A stretch of DNA of 64,000 bases, taken from contig NZ_CP014989.1 in assembly GCF_001685415.1 (NCBI RefSeq), forward strand, positions 2,108,001 to 2,172,000, given 5' to 3'. The notes under the pieces were generated by a model. It saw nothing but the letters and a program-made list of their open reading frames with translations, was not told the origin of the DNA and searched no databases. Positions 19,527-27,478 of the stretch are shown here, one piece after another (position 1 is the stretch's first letter; each line of letters begins with the position of its first letter). A program made the position numbers and the translations under genes. Origin of the DNA: Serinicoccus hydrothermalis. GTDB lineage: Bacteria > Actinomycetota > Actinomycetes > Actinomycetales > Dermatophilaceae.

Positions 19527-19861
19527 CCTGGACCGACGTGCTCGACGTCCTCGGGCTGGTCTTCCTGCTGCTCGGCGCGCTGCTGTGCCTGGCCGCGGCG
19601 ATCGGGCTGCTGCGCTTCCCCGACCTGCTGACCCGGATGCACGCCGGGACCAAGCCGCAGATCCTCGGGCTGCTCCTGGTGCTCGTGGGCGTCGGCCTGC
19701 GCAGCCGCTCCGGCCTCGACGTCGGGATGCTGCTGCTCATCGGCGTCTTCCAGCTGCTGACCATCCCGGCCGGCTCGCACATGGTGGGCCGGGCCGGCTT
19801 CCGCACCGGCCAGGTCGCCCCCACCGACATCCACCCCGGCCGCCGCGACGAGCCCGCCTGA
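19523..19861 (+). CDS. mrpG: Mrp antiporter subunit G
   Basis: A 112-residue three-helix subunit with AAIGLLRFPDLLTRMHAGTKPQILGLLLVLVGVGL, the MrpG signature. GTG overlaps the mrpF stop. Last gene of the operon; two palindromic repeats follow and may end transcription. Confidence 0.92.
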   Translation: MTWTDVLDVLGLVFLLLGALLCLAAAIGLLRFPDLLTRMHAGTKPQILGLLLVLVGVGLRSRSGLDVGMLLLIGVFQLLTIPAGSHMVGRAGFRTGQVAPTDIHPGRRDEPA

Positions 19862-19914
19862 CTGGCGGGCCGGTGGGCATACCTGCGCGCCGGGAGCTTC
19901 CTTGCCCTCGCCCC

Positions 19915-19966
19915 GAATTCGACCTCTCGAAACGTCGCCATGGCGACGTTTCCAGAGGTCGAAATC
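19915..19966. repeat. 52-bp palindromic intergenic repeat, copy 2
   Basis: Starts GAATTCGACCTCTCGAAACG, has CCATGG at its centre and ends AGAGGTCGAAATC. The arms pair over most of their length (GACCTCT with AGAGGTC; AAACGTCGCC with GGCGACGTTT). It lies 53 bases after the mrpG stop. Confidence 0.88.
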
Positions 19967-19987
19967 CGGCTGGCTCGGATGCTGCCC

Positions 19988-20039
19988 GATTTCGACTGTG
20001 CTTTTCACTGCCATGGCGACGTTTCGAGAGGTCGAATTC
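19988..20039. repeat. 52-bp palindromic intergenic repeat, copy 3
   Basis: Same length and central CCATGG, starting GATTTCGAC and ending GAGAGGTCGAATTC. Its left arm is degenerate (GTGCTTTTCACT), so pairing is weaker than in copy 2. Only 21 bases separate copies 2 and 3. Confidence 0.85.
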
Positions 20040-20056
20040 CGGTGGAGGCTGCGGAG

Positions 20057-20093
20057 AGCAGAAGAGCAGAAGAGCAGAAGAACAGAAGAGCAG
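20057..20093. repeat. Short tandem repeat, unit AGCAGAAGA
   Basis: Four imperfect copies of the 9-base unit AGCAGAAGA (one with AAC for AGC) directly after repeat copy 3. Purine-only and low in GC compared with the surroundings. Non-coding, between convergent genes. Confidence 0.8.
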
Positions 20094-20120
20094 TAGACAA
20101 GGGGTCAGGCGTGAAGGGAC

Positions 20121-21095
20121 TCAGGCAGCGGGGGGCCGGGGGGCTCGGCCGGCGCGGCGGGCGCCCTCGTCCAGAGCCTGGCGGATCTGCCGGAAGAACG
20201 GCTCCGGCTGGGTGCGCAGCCCCAGCACCGGGATCTGCAGGCTGATAAGGTCACGGTCCCGCAAGCCGAGGTCGTTGACCCGCAGCGCGTCGTCGATGAC
20301 CGCCGTCCCCTGGTAGTGCTGCGTGCCGTGGATCTCGACGTGCACCCCGAACTCCCCCCAGAAGACGTCGAGGTAGACCTGCCCCTTCGGCCCGGTGCGC
20401 AGGACCTGGCGGGTCGGCTCGGGTATGCCGCGCTCGCGGCAGGCCGTCGCGAAGTCGAGCTCGTTGAGGGAGTGCGCGCCGTCGCAGACGTCGCGGATGA
20501 CCTCGTCCAGGACTTGACGGCGGGCCGAGTAGCCGACCGACTCCCAGCGCTCGAGGAGCGCCTCGACGCCGACCAGCCGCTGCTGCACGGTCATCGCCAC
20601 GAGGGTTGCGGCAGCACGGTCGCTGGTGGCCCACTGGGCTGCCCGGACGACCGCGACCTCGGGCCGGGTACGGCGCAGGCCCTGCCGAACGGAGGGCCCG
20701 ATGTCCCGCAGCCGGTGGTGTCGGACACCCTCCAGGTCCCGCACGATCCCGCCGTTGCGCACGCTGACGTGGAGCTGCGGCTCGGTCCAGCCGGTGAGTC
20801 CTGCCGCCTCCAGCGACGTCGCCCCGTCCAGCACGGCGCTGGCACCCGACTCCCACAGGGCGCACCACCACGGGGCCTTCGGGCCCAGGTCGTCGACCTG
20901 CACGGTATGCACGCCGAGCTTGCGCCAGGCCCCGCGCTCGATCTCCACGAGGATCTGTCCGCGGCTCAGGCCGGACCGCCGCAGCATCCTCAACGTCACG
21001 ACGCCGTCGTGGGGGACTGCCAGCGCCCGGGCGAGTCGGTGACGGCGGTGGTGCTCCAGCTGGGCGAGGGCGGCACGTTCGGTGCGGGTCGGCAT
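20121..21095 (-). CDS. AbiEi-type HTH / DUF559 endonuclease-like protein
   Basis: A 324-residue protein common in actinobacteria. The N-terminal ~70 residues (DGVVTLRMLRRSGLSRGQILVEIERGAWRKLGVHTV) resemble the AbiEi antitoxin winged-helix domain. The C-terminal ~110 residues resemble the DUF559/Vsr-like nuclease fold, with YLDVFWGEFGVHVEIHGTQH giving a D...E.H pattern. The ATG is at 21095. No toxin partner gene is adjacent, so a working type IV toxin-antitoxin role is doubtful. Flanking 52-bp repeats lie on both sides. Confidence 0.6.
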   Translation of the reverse strand: MPTRTERAALAQLEHHRRHRLARALAVPHDGVVTLRMLRRSGLSRGQILVEIERGAWRKLGVHTVQVDDLGPKAPWWCALWESGASAVLDGATSLEAAGLTGWTEPQLHVSVRNGGIVRDLEGVRHHRLRDIGPSVRQGLRRTRPEVAVVRAAQWATSDRAAATLVAMTVQQRLVGVEALLERWESVGYSARRQVLDEVIRDVCDGAHSLNELDFATACRERGIPEPTRQVLRTGPKGQVYLDVFWGEFGVHVEIHGTQHYQGTAVIDDALRVNDLGLRDRDLISLQIPVLGLRTQPEPFFRQIRQALDEGARRAGRAPRPPAA

Positions 21096-21158
21096 ACCGC
21101 CAGTCTTGCCGAGCCGGCCCGGCGGCCGCGGCGGTTGTCCACAGGCGCCTCCCCGCCC

Positions 21159-21210
21159 GAATTCGACCTCTCGAATGTTCGCTATGGCGAACAAAGCAGA
21201 GGTCGAAATC
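21159..21210. repeat. 52-bp palindromic intergenic repeat, copy 4
   Basis: Starts GAATTCGACCTCTCGAATG, centre CTATGG (one change from CCATGG), ends AGAGGTCGAAATC. GTTCGC/GCGAAC arms around the centre are intact, as compensating partners of the GTCGCC/GGCGAC arms in copy 2. Lies upstream of the 20121-21095 gene, beside a perfect DnaA-box-like TTGTCCACA at 21135-21143. Confidence 0.87.
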
Positions 21211-21287
21211 GTGCAGCAGGCCCCCACAGAGACACCCCGAGCACCCTCACGAACACACCCACCCACGGACGGGCCCGCGGACAGGGG

Positions 21288-22634
21288 TCAGCGCTCGGCG
21301 CCGACGACCATCCACGCGTCTCCCCGCGCGCGGAGCCACATCAAGACCGAGCGGACAGTCATGAAGCCGGTGAAGGCGATCCACAGCCAGACGAGACCGG
21401 CCGTGCCCTCGGCCCCGCTGAGCCGCACGGCGAGCACCATCGGCAGGTAGGCCACCGTCGCCGCGACCTGCGCCCACGCCAGCCAACGGGTGTCGCCGGC
21501 ACCGATGAGCACCCCGTCGAGGATGAAGGCGATGCCCGCGATCGGCTGGCCCACGGCGACCACGAGCAGCGCCGCAGCCAGCGCGGAGCGGACGTCGGGG
21601 TCCTGGCTGAAGCCGAGCGGGATGACACGGTGCAGCGCCACGATGAGCACCGCGAGGATCACGCCGAACCACACCGACCAGCGCACCATGACCGCGGTCG
21701 CGGCCCGCGTTCCCTCGACGTCGCTTGCGCCCAGGGTCTTGCCGGTGAGCGCCTGCGCGGCGATGGCGAGGGCGTCCAGCGCGAAGGCGAGCGTGGACCA
21801 CACCGTCAGCGCGACCTGGTGCGCCGCGAGCTGCTCGTCGCCGAGGCCCGCCGCCGACCAGGTGGTGAGCAGTAGGGCCGCCCGCAGGGCGATGGTCCGC
21901 ACGAGCAGGGGTATGCCCCCGCGCGCCGCCCGCAGCACCCCCGCCCCGTGGAAGGTCAGGGACGACCCCAGCCGCCGCGCGCCCCGGACGACGACGAGGA
22001 CGAGGCCCAGCGCCATACCGGTCTGGGCGATGACCGTGCCGATCGCGGCGCCGGCGATGCCCCACCCGACCCCGTGCACGAGCAGCAGGGACAGCGCGGC
22101 GTTGCCCGTGAACCCGACCACCGAGGCGACCAGGGGCGTGCGCGTGTCCTGCAGCCCGCGCAGCACGCCGGTGGCGGCGAGCACGACGAGCATCGACGGT
22201 ATGCCCAGGGCCGACCACCGCAGATAGGTCACCGCCTCGGCGACCACCGCGTCGCTTGCCCCGAAGAGCTGCACGAGCGGCTGGGCGAGCACGGCGGTGA
22301 CGATCGCCCCCACCGCGCCGAGCATCAGCGCGAGCCAGACCCCGTCGATGCCGGCGCTGACCGCGCCGCGCTCGTCCCCCGCGCCGAGCCGGCGCGCGAC
22401 GACCGCGGTGGTGCCGTAGGCGAGGAAGATGAAGATGTTGACGGCGGTCAGCAGGACGGCGCTCGCGACTCCGAGTCCGGCCAGCGCGGAGGTGCCCAGA
22501 TGACCCACGATCGCGGAGTCGGCGAGCAGGAAGAGCGGCTCGGCCACGAGCGCCAGGAAGGCGGGCACGGCGAGCCGCAGGATCTCCCGGGAGCGGCTCG
22601 CCCCGGCCGTCTCCCGCGTGTCTCGCTGCGCCAC
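21288..22634 (-). CDS. MATE-family efflux transporter (DinF-like)
   Basis: A 448-residue protein with twelve hydrophobic helices in two halves. PAFLALVAEPLFLLADSAIVGHLGTSALAGLGVA is the N-half signature and GDEQLAAHQVALTVWSTLAFALDALAIAAQALTG the C-half. MATE exporters expel cationic drugs or metabolites using Na+ or H+. No recognisable binding site marks the start: GTG at 22634 is preferred, but an in-frame GTG at 22676 would add 14 residues. A MATE gene just before dnaB is a frequent arrangement in Micrococcales. Confidence 0.82.
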   Translation of the reverse strand: MAQRDTRETAGASRSREILRLAVPAFLALVAEPLFLLADSAIVGHLGTSALAGLGVASAVLLTAVNIFIFLAYGTTAVVARRLGAGDERGAVSAGIDGVWLALMLGAVGAIVTAVLAQPLVQLFGASDAVVAEAVTYLRWSALGIPSMLVVLAATGVLRGLQDTRTPLVASVVGFTGNAALSLLLVHGVGWGIAGAAIGTVIAQTGMALGLVLVVVRGARRLGSSLTFHGAGVLRAARGGIPLLVRTIALRAALLLTTWSAAGLGDEQLAAHQVALTVWSTLAFALDALAIAAQALTGKTLGASDVEGTRAATAVMVRWSVWFGVILAVLIVALHRVIPLGFSQDPDVRSALAAALLVVAVGQPIAGIAFILDGVLIGAGDTRWLAWAQVAATVAYLPMVLAVRLSGAEGTAGLVWLWIAFTGFMTVRSVLMWLRARGDAWMVVGAER

Positions 22635-22665
22635 GCCGGAGAGTCTGCCACGCACCACCGACTGT

Positions 22666-22819
22666 CTTGTGTCCACAGTCCGCGATCACTGTTTGCGCAG
22701 GTCAGAGGCCTGGTGTGACGAAAGTTCCGGGAGTTTCCACAGTGTTGTCCACATGCGTTCCGGGGACGTTGCGTCGGTTGTCCCCACGGCCTCCACACCC
22801 TGTCCCCAGGTCGTCCACA
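22666..22819. promoter_or_regulatory. DnaA-box-like cluster upstream of dnaB
   Basis: TTGTCCACA at 22745-22753 is a perfect actinobacterial DnaA box. Near matches on the same strand are TTGTCCCCA (22778-22786), TCGTCCACA (22811-22819), TTTCCACA (about 22734-22741) and TTGTGTCCACA (about 22668-22678). All lie in the divergent space between the MATE gene and dnaB. Binding by DnaA is inferred from sequence only. Confidence 0.55.
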
Positions 22820-22928
22820 TGACGATGGTGCGCGCCGGTGTTCCGGGCCGTACGGTGAGCCGTTGCGGGTCTGTCAGCGGTGGGTGCTGGACTTCTCGCA
22901 CGAGCCGACGACGGAGCCAGGAGGCGGT

Positions 22929-25586
22929 ATGACGCTGAGCGAGATGGACGTCTACGGACCGCCGGACCAGGGGGCGCCGAGCGGTCCCGAGGACCGCCTG
23001 CCGCCGCAGGACGTGGCGGCCGAGCGCAGCGCGCTGGGCTCGATGATGCTGTCCAAGGACGCCATCGCCGAGTGCTCGGAGATGGTCAAGGCGCACGACT
23101 TCTACCGGCCGGCGCACGAGAGCATCTTCGAGGCCTGCGTCGACCTCTACTCCCGGGGCGAGCCGGTCGACGCGATCACCGTCGGCGACGAGCTGACCAA
23201 GCGTGGCGACCTGCAGCGTGTGGGGGGCACGGCATACCTGCACCAGCTCATCGCCGAGGTGCCGACCGCCGCCAACGCCGCGTTCTACGCCGAGATCGTC
23301 GCCGAGCGCGCGGTGCTGCGGCGGCTGGTGGACGCCGGCACCCGGATCGTGCAGATCGGCTACCAGGGCGGCGACGTCGAGGACATCGTCAACGCCGCCC
23401 AGGCCGAGGTGTATGCCGTCGCCGACAAGCGTGGGGGCGAGGACTACCAGGCGCTCGGCATGCTCATCGAGCCCACGATGGACGAGATCGAGCACGCCGC
23501 CGGGTCCTCGGGGGAGATGACGGGGGTGCCGACCGGCTTCACCGAGCTGGACGAGCTGACCAACGGTCTGCACCCGGGGCAGATGGTGATCGTGGCCGCG
23601 AGGCCTGCTGTGGGCAAGTCGACCCTGGCCCTCGACGTGGCCCGTTCGGCGGCGATCAAGCACCAGATGTCCACGGTCGTCTTCTCTCTCGAGATGAGCC
23701 GTACCGAGATCACCATGCGACTGCTCTCGGCCGAGTCGGAGATCCCGCTGCAGAACATGCGCAAGGGCAACATGCGCGACCGCGACTGGACCCGGCTGGC
23801 CGAGACCCAGGGCCGGATCACCGACGCCCCGCTCTTCATCGACGACAGCCCCAACATGTCGCTCATGGAGATCCGCGCCAAGTGCCGGCGGCTCAAGCAG
23901 CGCAACAACCTCAAGCTCGTGATCATCGACTACCTGCAGCTCATGAGCTCGGGCAAGCGGGTCGAGTCGCGCCAGCAGGAGGTCGCGGAGTTCTCCCGAG
24001 CCCTCAAGCTGCTCGCCAAGGAGCTCGAGGTGCCGGTCATCGCCCTGTCGCAGCTCAACCGTGGTCCCGAGCAGCGGACGGACAAGAAGCCGCAGATGAG
24101 CGACCTGCGTGAGTCGGGTTGCCTCACCGCCGACACGCGCGTGCTGCGCGCCGACACGGGGGCCGAGGTCACGCTCGGTGAGCTGCACGCGGACGGGGCC
24201 ACCGACGTGCCGGTGTGGTCCCTCGACGAGTCCCTGCGGTATGTCCGGAGGCACCTCACCCACGTCTTCGCCACCGGGACGCGGCCGGTCTTCCGACTCA
24301 CCCTCACCTCGGGCAAGACCCTGACAGCGACGGAGAACCATCCCTTCCTGGCCTACGACGGCTGGAAGGCCCTCGGCGACCTGCACGCCGGCGACCGCAT
24401 CGCCGTGCCGCGCCACGTCCCTGCGCCGGAGCGGCATGAGCCCTGGGTCGACGACAACCACGTCGTGCTGCTCGCCCACATGCTGGGCGACGGATCGATG
24501 ATCAAGCGGCAACCATTGCGGTATGCCTCCATCGACGAGGAGAACCTTCGCGCGGTCACCGTGGCGGCCCTCTCGTTCGGCGTGGTCGCCGTCCGCGACG
24601 ACTATGCCGCCGCGAGGTGCACGACGTTGCGACTGCGGGCACCGTTCCGTCTGGCCCGGGGCCGGAGGAACCCCATCGCAGAGTGGCTGGACGAGCTGGG
24701 TGTCTTCGGGCTGCGCAGCCACGAGAAGTACGTGCCCGATGAGGTGTTCTCGCTCTCCAAGCGACAGATCTCCCTGTTCTTGCACCACCTCTGGTCGACG
24801 GACGGTTCCGTGACCGTCAACAAGCATCAGACAGGCGGGCGGATCTATTACGCCTCCACCTCTCGTCGCCTGATCGACGGCGTCAGCCGTCTCCTTCTGA
24901 GGTTCGGTATCTCTGGGCGGGTGGGGACCGTCCACAAGCAGGGCTATCGACCGGGCTACACCCTCGACATCTCCGGGTCAGACTCACAGCGACGCTTCCT
25001 CCAGGAGATCGGTGTCTTCGGTGGGCGCTCTGCCTCGGCAGCACAGCTCCTGGAGATCATCCGTGACCGACAGGCGAACACCAACGTCGACACCGTGCCC
25101 CGCGAGGTGTGGGGTGACGTGCGACGGGTCATGAGCGAGCAGGGCCTGACGACGCGCGAGTTCCAGGCCGCGATGGGGACGCGCTACTGCGGGTCCACGC
25201 TGTACAGGAGCGCGCCCTCGCGCGAGCGACTGGGCCGGATCGCGACCGTGCTGGGGAGTGCCGATCTGGAGCTCCATGCCGTGAACGACGTCTTCTGGGA
25301 CGAGGTGCGGTCGGTGGAGCTCGTGGGCGTGGAGGAGGTCTACGACGCCACCGTGCTCGGTGGCCACAACTTCGTCGCTAATGGGATCGCGGTCCACAAC
25401 TCGATCGAGCAGGATGCCGACGTCGTGATCCTGCTGCACCGCGAGTCGCTGTACGAGCGCGAGTCGCCTCGCGAGGGCGAGGCGGACGTCATCGTGGCCA
25501 AGCACAGGAACGGCCCGACCGACACGGTCGTCGTGGCTTTCCAGGGGCACTACAGCCGGTTCACCAACATGGCCAGCAACTTCTGA
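22929..25586 (+). CDS. dnaB: Replicative DNA helicase DnaB containing an intein
   Basis: An 885-residue precursor. The N-extein (1-397) has the DnaB N-terminal domain (PPQDVAAERSALGSMMLSKDAI) and the RecA-like motor with Walker A ARPAVGKST (~223-231), LVIIDYLQLM and the QLNRGPEQRTDKKPQMSDLRESG segment. An intein occupies residues 398-824. The C-extein (825-885) resumes SIEQDADVVILLHRE and ends NMASNF. Splicing would give a 458-residue helicase, the normal DnaB length. ATG at 22929 follows AGGAGG. It unwinds the chromosome ahead of the replisome. The stop is followed 13 bases later by a Tn7-like transposon end. Confidence 0.96.
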   Translation: MTLSEMDVYGPPDQGAPSGPEDRLPPQDVAAERSALGSMMLSKDAIAECSEMVKAHDFYRPAHESIFEACVDLYSRGEPVDAITVGDELTKRGDLQRVGGTAYLHQLIAEVPTAANAAFYAEIVAERAVLRRLVDAGTRIVQIGYQGGDVEDIVNAAQAEVYAVADKRGGEDYQALGMLIEPTMDEIEHAAGSSGEMTGVPTGFTELDELTNGLHPGQMVIVAARPAVGKSTLALDVARSAAIKHQMSTVVFSLEMSRTEITMRLLSAESEIPLQNMRKGNMRDRDWTRLAETQGRITDAPLFIDDSPNMSLMEIRAKCRRLKQRNNLKLVIIDYLQLMSSGKRVESRQQEVAEFSRALKLLAKELEVPVIALSQLNRGPEQRTDKKPQMSDLRESGCLTADTRVLRADTGAEVTLGELHADGATDVPVWSLDESLRYVRRHLTHVFATGTRPVFRLTLTSGKTLTATENHPFLAYDGWKALGDLHAGDRIAVPRHVPAPERHEPWVDDNHVVLLAHMLGDGSMIKRQPLRYASIDEENLRAVTVAALSFGVVAVRDDYAAARCTTLRLRAPFRLARGRRNPIAEWLDELGVFGLRSHEKYVPDEVFSLSKRQISLFLHHLWSTDGSVTVNKHQTGGRIYYASTSRRLIDGVSRLLLRFGISGRVGTVHKQGYRPGYTLDISGSDSQRRFLQEIGVFGGRSASAAQLLEIIRDRQANTNVDTVPREVWGDVRRVMSEQGLTTREFQAAMGTRYCGSTLYRSAPSRERLGRIATVLGSADLELHAVNDVFWDEVRSVELVGVEEVYDATVLGGHNFVANGIAVHNSIEQDADVVILLHRESLYERESPREGEADVIVAKHRNGPTDTVVVAFQGHYSRFTNMASNF
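24120..25400 (+). other. DnaB intein with LAGLIDADG-type homing endonuclease domain
   Basis: A 427-residue intein in frame within dnaB. The junctions are DLRESG/CLTADTR and GIAVHN/SIEQD: Cys1, a C-terminal His-Asn pair and Ser+1 are all present, so splicing looks competent. Block B is TLTATENHPFLAYDGWK. The middle holds two endonuclease-like motifs, LLAHMLGDGSMI and LFLHHLWSTDGSV, of the dodecapeptide type. The insertion site after RESG is the same as in the well-known cyanobacterial Ssp DnaB intein. The two acidic residues in LGDGS and STDGS are kept, so nuclease activity is possible. Confidence 0.92.
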
Positions 25587-25599
25587 CCAGCCGATCGAG

Positions 25600-25708
25600 T
25601 GTCGAGATGCAGCCAATCTTGCGCAGCGACCGTCCCTATGTAACATTCCCCACGGTTTGTCGAGATGCAGCCAATCTTGCACAGCGACCCTCCCTATGTA
25701 ACATTCCC
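25600..25708. repeat. Transposon left end: two 51-bp direct repeats
   Basis: Copies at 25600-25650 and 25658-25708 differ at only two positions by eye. Each starts TGTCGAGATGCAGCCAATCT and ends TAACATTCCC. They are 58 bases apart. Terminal TGT plus spaced repeats is what TnsB-binding ends of Tn7 relatives look like. The same 13-base core recurs at 42026, 42072 and, inverted, at 44711-44722. Confidence 0.85.
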
Positions 25709-25912
25709 ATTGCTTATCGATCTGACCCGAACTGATAACTTTCAGTTATAGGTGTTCGCCCTGCCAGCCGCGTCGCAGTAAGGCGCCGTGTCGAGAGGAC
25801 CGGCCCGGTGAAGGCCGGACCCTTCTCACTCGAGCAGACGATGCCAACCCCCAACTGCTGGGTGGGGATGTGCAAGTGCCGGTGCGAGGCCCGGCTGGGC
25901 AAGAATGTGGGC

Positions 25913-26671
25913 GTGAGGGACCCCGGGCACTTCGAGTCGGTCGCTGCGTCGTACCGGGCGGCCCGGCCTACCTATCCCAGCGTGCTCTACGAGATTCTGG
26001 ACGAGCAGGGCGCGATTGGACCAGGTCGTCGGGTCCTCGAGATCGGCGCCGGCACTGGTGAGGCCACCGGTGAGCTCGTCCGTCGCGGAAGCATGGTGGT
26101 CGCGGTCGAACCTGGGCTTGAGCTGGCCACCCGCCTGCGGCAGGCGTGCCCCGAAGTGAGCGTGCTGGTCTCCCGGGTCGAGGACGTGGACCTGGTCGGG
26201 CACCGGTTCGACTCGGTTGTGGCGGCTACGTCCATGCATTGGGTCGACCTGCCTACGGTGCTGCCCAGGCTCGGCCAGGCGTTGGAGCCAGGTGGGCTTC
26301 TTGCGGTGTGGCGGACGGTGTTCGGAGACCCGCGGATGTCGACGCCCTTTCGACGGGCCGTGGCTGAGATCGTCGCTCGTCGGGGCGAGACCATCCCACG
26401 GGCCGACCCGCTGGACCCGCGACCAACGGTGGCGGAACTAGAGGCGGGGAGGATGTTCCGACTGGTAGACACCTGGCAATGGCCGTGGCAGATCGACCTG
26501 GACGCGATCCAGATCCGTGCCCTTTTCACAACCTTCAGCGACTGGAAGGACCCGGCAGAACTCGACGCAGTCCAAGCCGCTGCCGTGGCTCAATCGGGGC
26601 CGGTGACCGAGCACTACGTCACGATCCTGCACCTGCTTCGCAGCACGACTGAAGAGACACTGCCTTCGTGA
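25913..26671 (+). CDS. Class I SAM-dependent methyltransferase
   Basis: A 252-residue protein. HFESVAASYRAARPTYP is the usual opening of this methyltransferase group, GRRVLEIGAGTGEATGEL is SAM motif I (~residues 39-56), VVAVEPGLELATRL motif II, and FDSVVAATSMHWVD a post-I acidic/aromatic block. The substrate is not predictable. The GTG at 25913 is chosen because homology begins there; upstream in-frame starts add a Cys-rich leader without family match. It is transposon cargo on the end nearest dnaB and converges with the exonuclease operon. Confidence 0.72.
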   Translation: MRDPGHFESVAASYRAARPTYPSVLYEILDEQGAIGPGRRVLEIGAGTGEATGELVRRGSMVVAVEPGLELATRLRQACPEVSVLVSRVEDVDLVGHRFDSVVAATSMHWVDLPTVLPRLGQALEPGGLLAVWRTVFGDPRMSTPFRRAVAEIVARRGETIPRADPLDPRPTVAELEAGRMFRLVDTWQWPWQIDLDAIQIRALFTTFSDWKDPAELDAVQAAAVAQSGPVTEHYVTILHLLRSTTEETLPS

Positions 26672-26739
26672 GCAACGGCGGCGTCCAGTGTGCCTTCGCA
26701 GCCGCCGCACCGAGATCGGGCTGCGGGGCGGCACCTGCA

Positions 26740-27478
26740 CTACTTACGTGGCTGACAGGTGCACCCGAACTGGATATCGCCCAGGCGCTCCGCGCTGATC
26801 TTCCCGCAGCGACGGCACTCCGTTCGGTGCGGGTCGTCCGGCAACGAGGGTTTGGTGAGCGGCCCGAGGTAGATGTAGCCGTTCTCCTCGGCGACCTCCT
26901 GCGCTCTCTCGTACGGGACTACCTCGACATTCGCGTATGGGCCCTGCAGGGCTCTCGCTGACTGTGCCCACTCCCGCCAGTAACAGGCACGGCATGTCGC
27001 CTCGTTCCACTCGTTCTTGTCGATGACGTAGACGAACCTGTAATGGGCGACGTTGCCGCACCGCAGGCAGCGAGTCAGCAGCCAGTCATCGGGCCGAGTG
27101 AAGCTTTCCAACGCTTCCAAGCCCCCTTGCTTCAGGATCGACGCGACGTGCGTATCGCAGTACGTCGGCTTGCTGCGCGTCTTGAAGGCAGCGGTCTGTG
27201 AGCAGCCATCTACTGAGCAGGCCTGATCGGTGAGTACTCGCTCACGCCGAAGGGGCCGGGGTGGCTTGGGAGGCGTGGGTACTGGTCGATCAGCCAGGGG
27301 GACCGAGCGAAGGCTGCCCAGCCTGGGTGGGGTGTGGGCTGCTGGCTTCGACGCGGTGGCGGACAGTAGGGCGGCAAGATCGGCATCAGCATCCAGCGGT
27401 AGGCCGTCGAGGCATCGCACGAAGTCGTCCTCGGTCATGACTTCGATGACCTGGCCCTTGTCCTGCAGCTCGAAGGCC
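26740..27478 (-). pseudogene. 3' half of frameshifted exonuclease-BRCT protein: BRCT tail plus zinc ribbons
   Basis: This frame continues the preceding gene after a one-base shift. It opens with ARKAFELQDKGQVIEVMTEDDFVRCL, the last helix and strand of the BRCT domain begun upstream. A Pro-rich linker follows, then zinc-binding clusters: CSVDGCSQTAAFKTRSKPTYCDTH, CLRCGNVAHYRF with CRACYW, and ECRRCGKISAERLG ending FGCTCQ. Such treble-clef/zinc-ribbon arrays bind nucleic acid. It has no start signal of its own, so translation needs a frameshift at GGCAAAGGCC or the gene is broken. A sequencing error is an alternative. Confidence 0.6.

Noticed and set aside
20121-21095. A type IV toxin-antitoxin locus
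   Set aside because: Only the AbiEi-like N-terminal domain is suggestive. No AbiEii-type toxin gene is adjacent and the protein has its own nuclease-like domain.
25600-25708. Two long direct repeats resembling a minimal CRISPR array
   Set aside because: The repeats are 51 bp with a 7-bp gap and no cas genes are near. The same core recurs at transposon ends, so they fit transposase sites.
25587-25912. A tRNA or other RNA gene acting as attachment site downstream of dnaB
   Set aside because: No cloverleaf or known RNA pattern could be drawn. The space is filled by the transposon end repeats.
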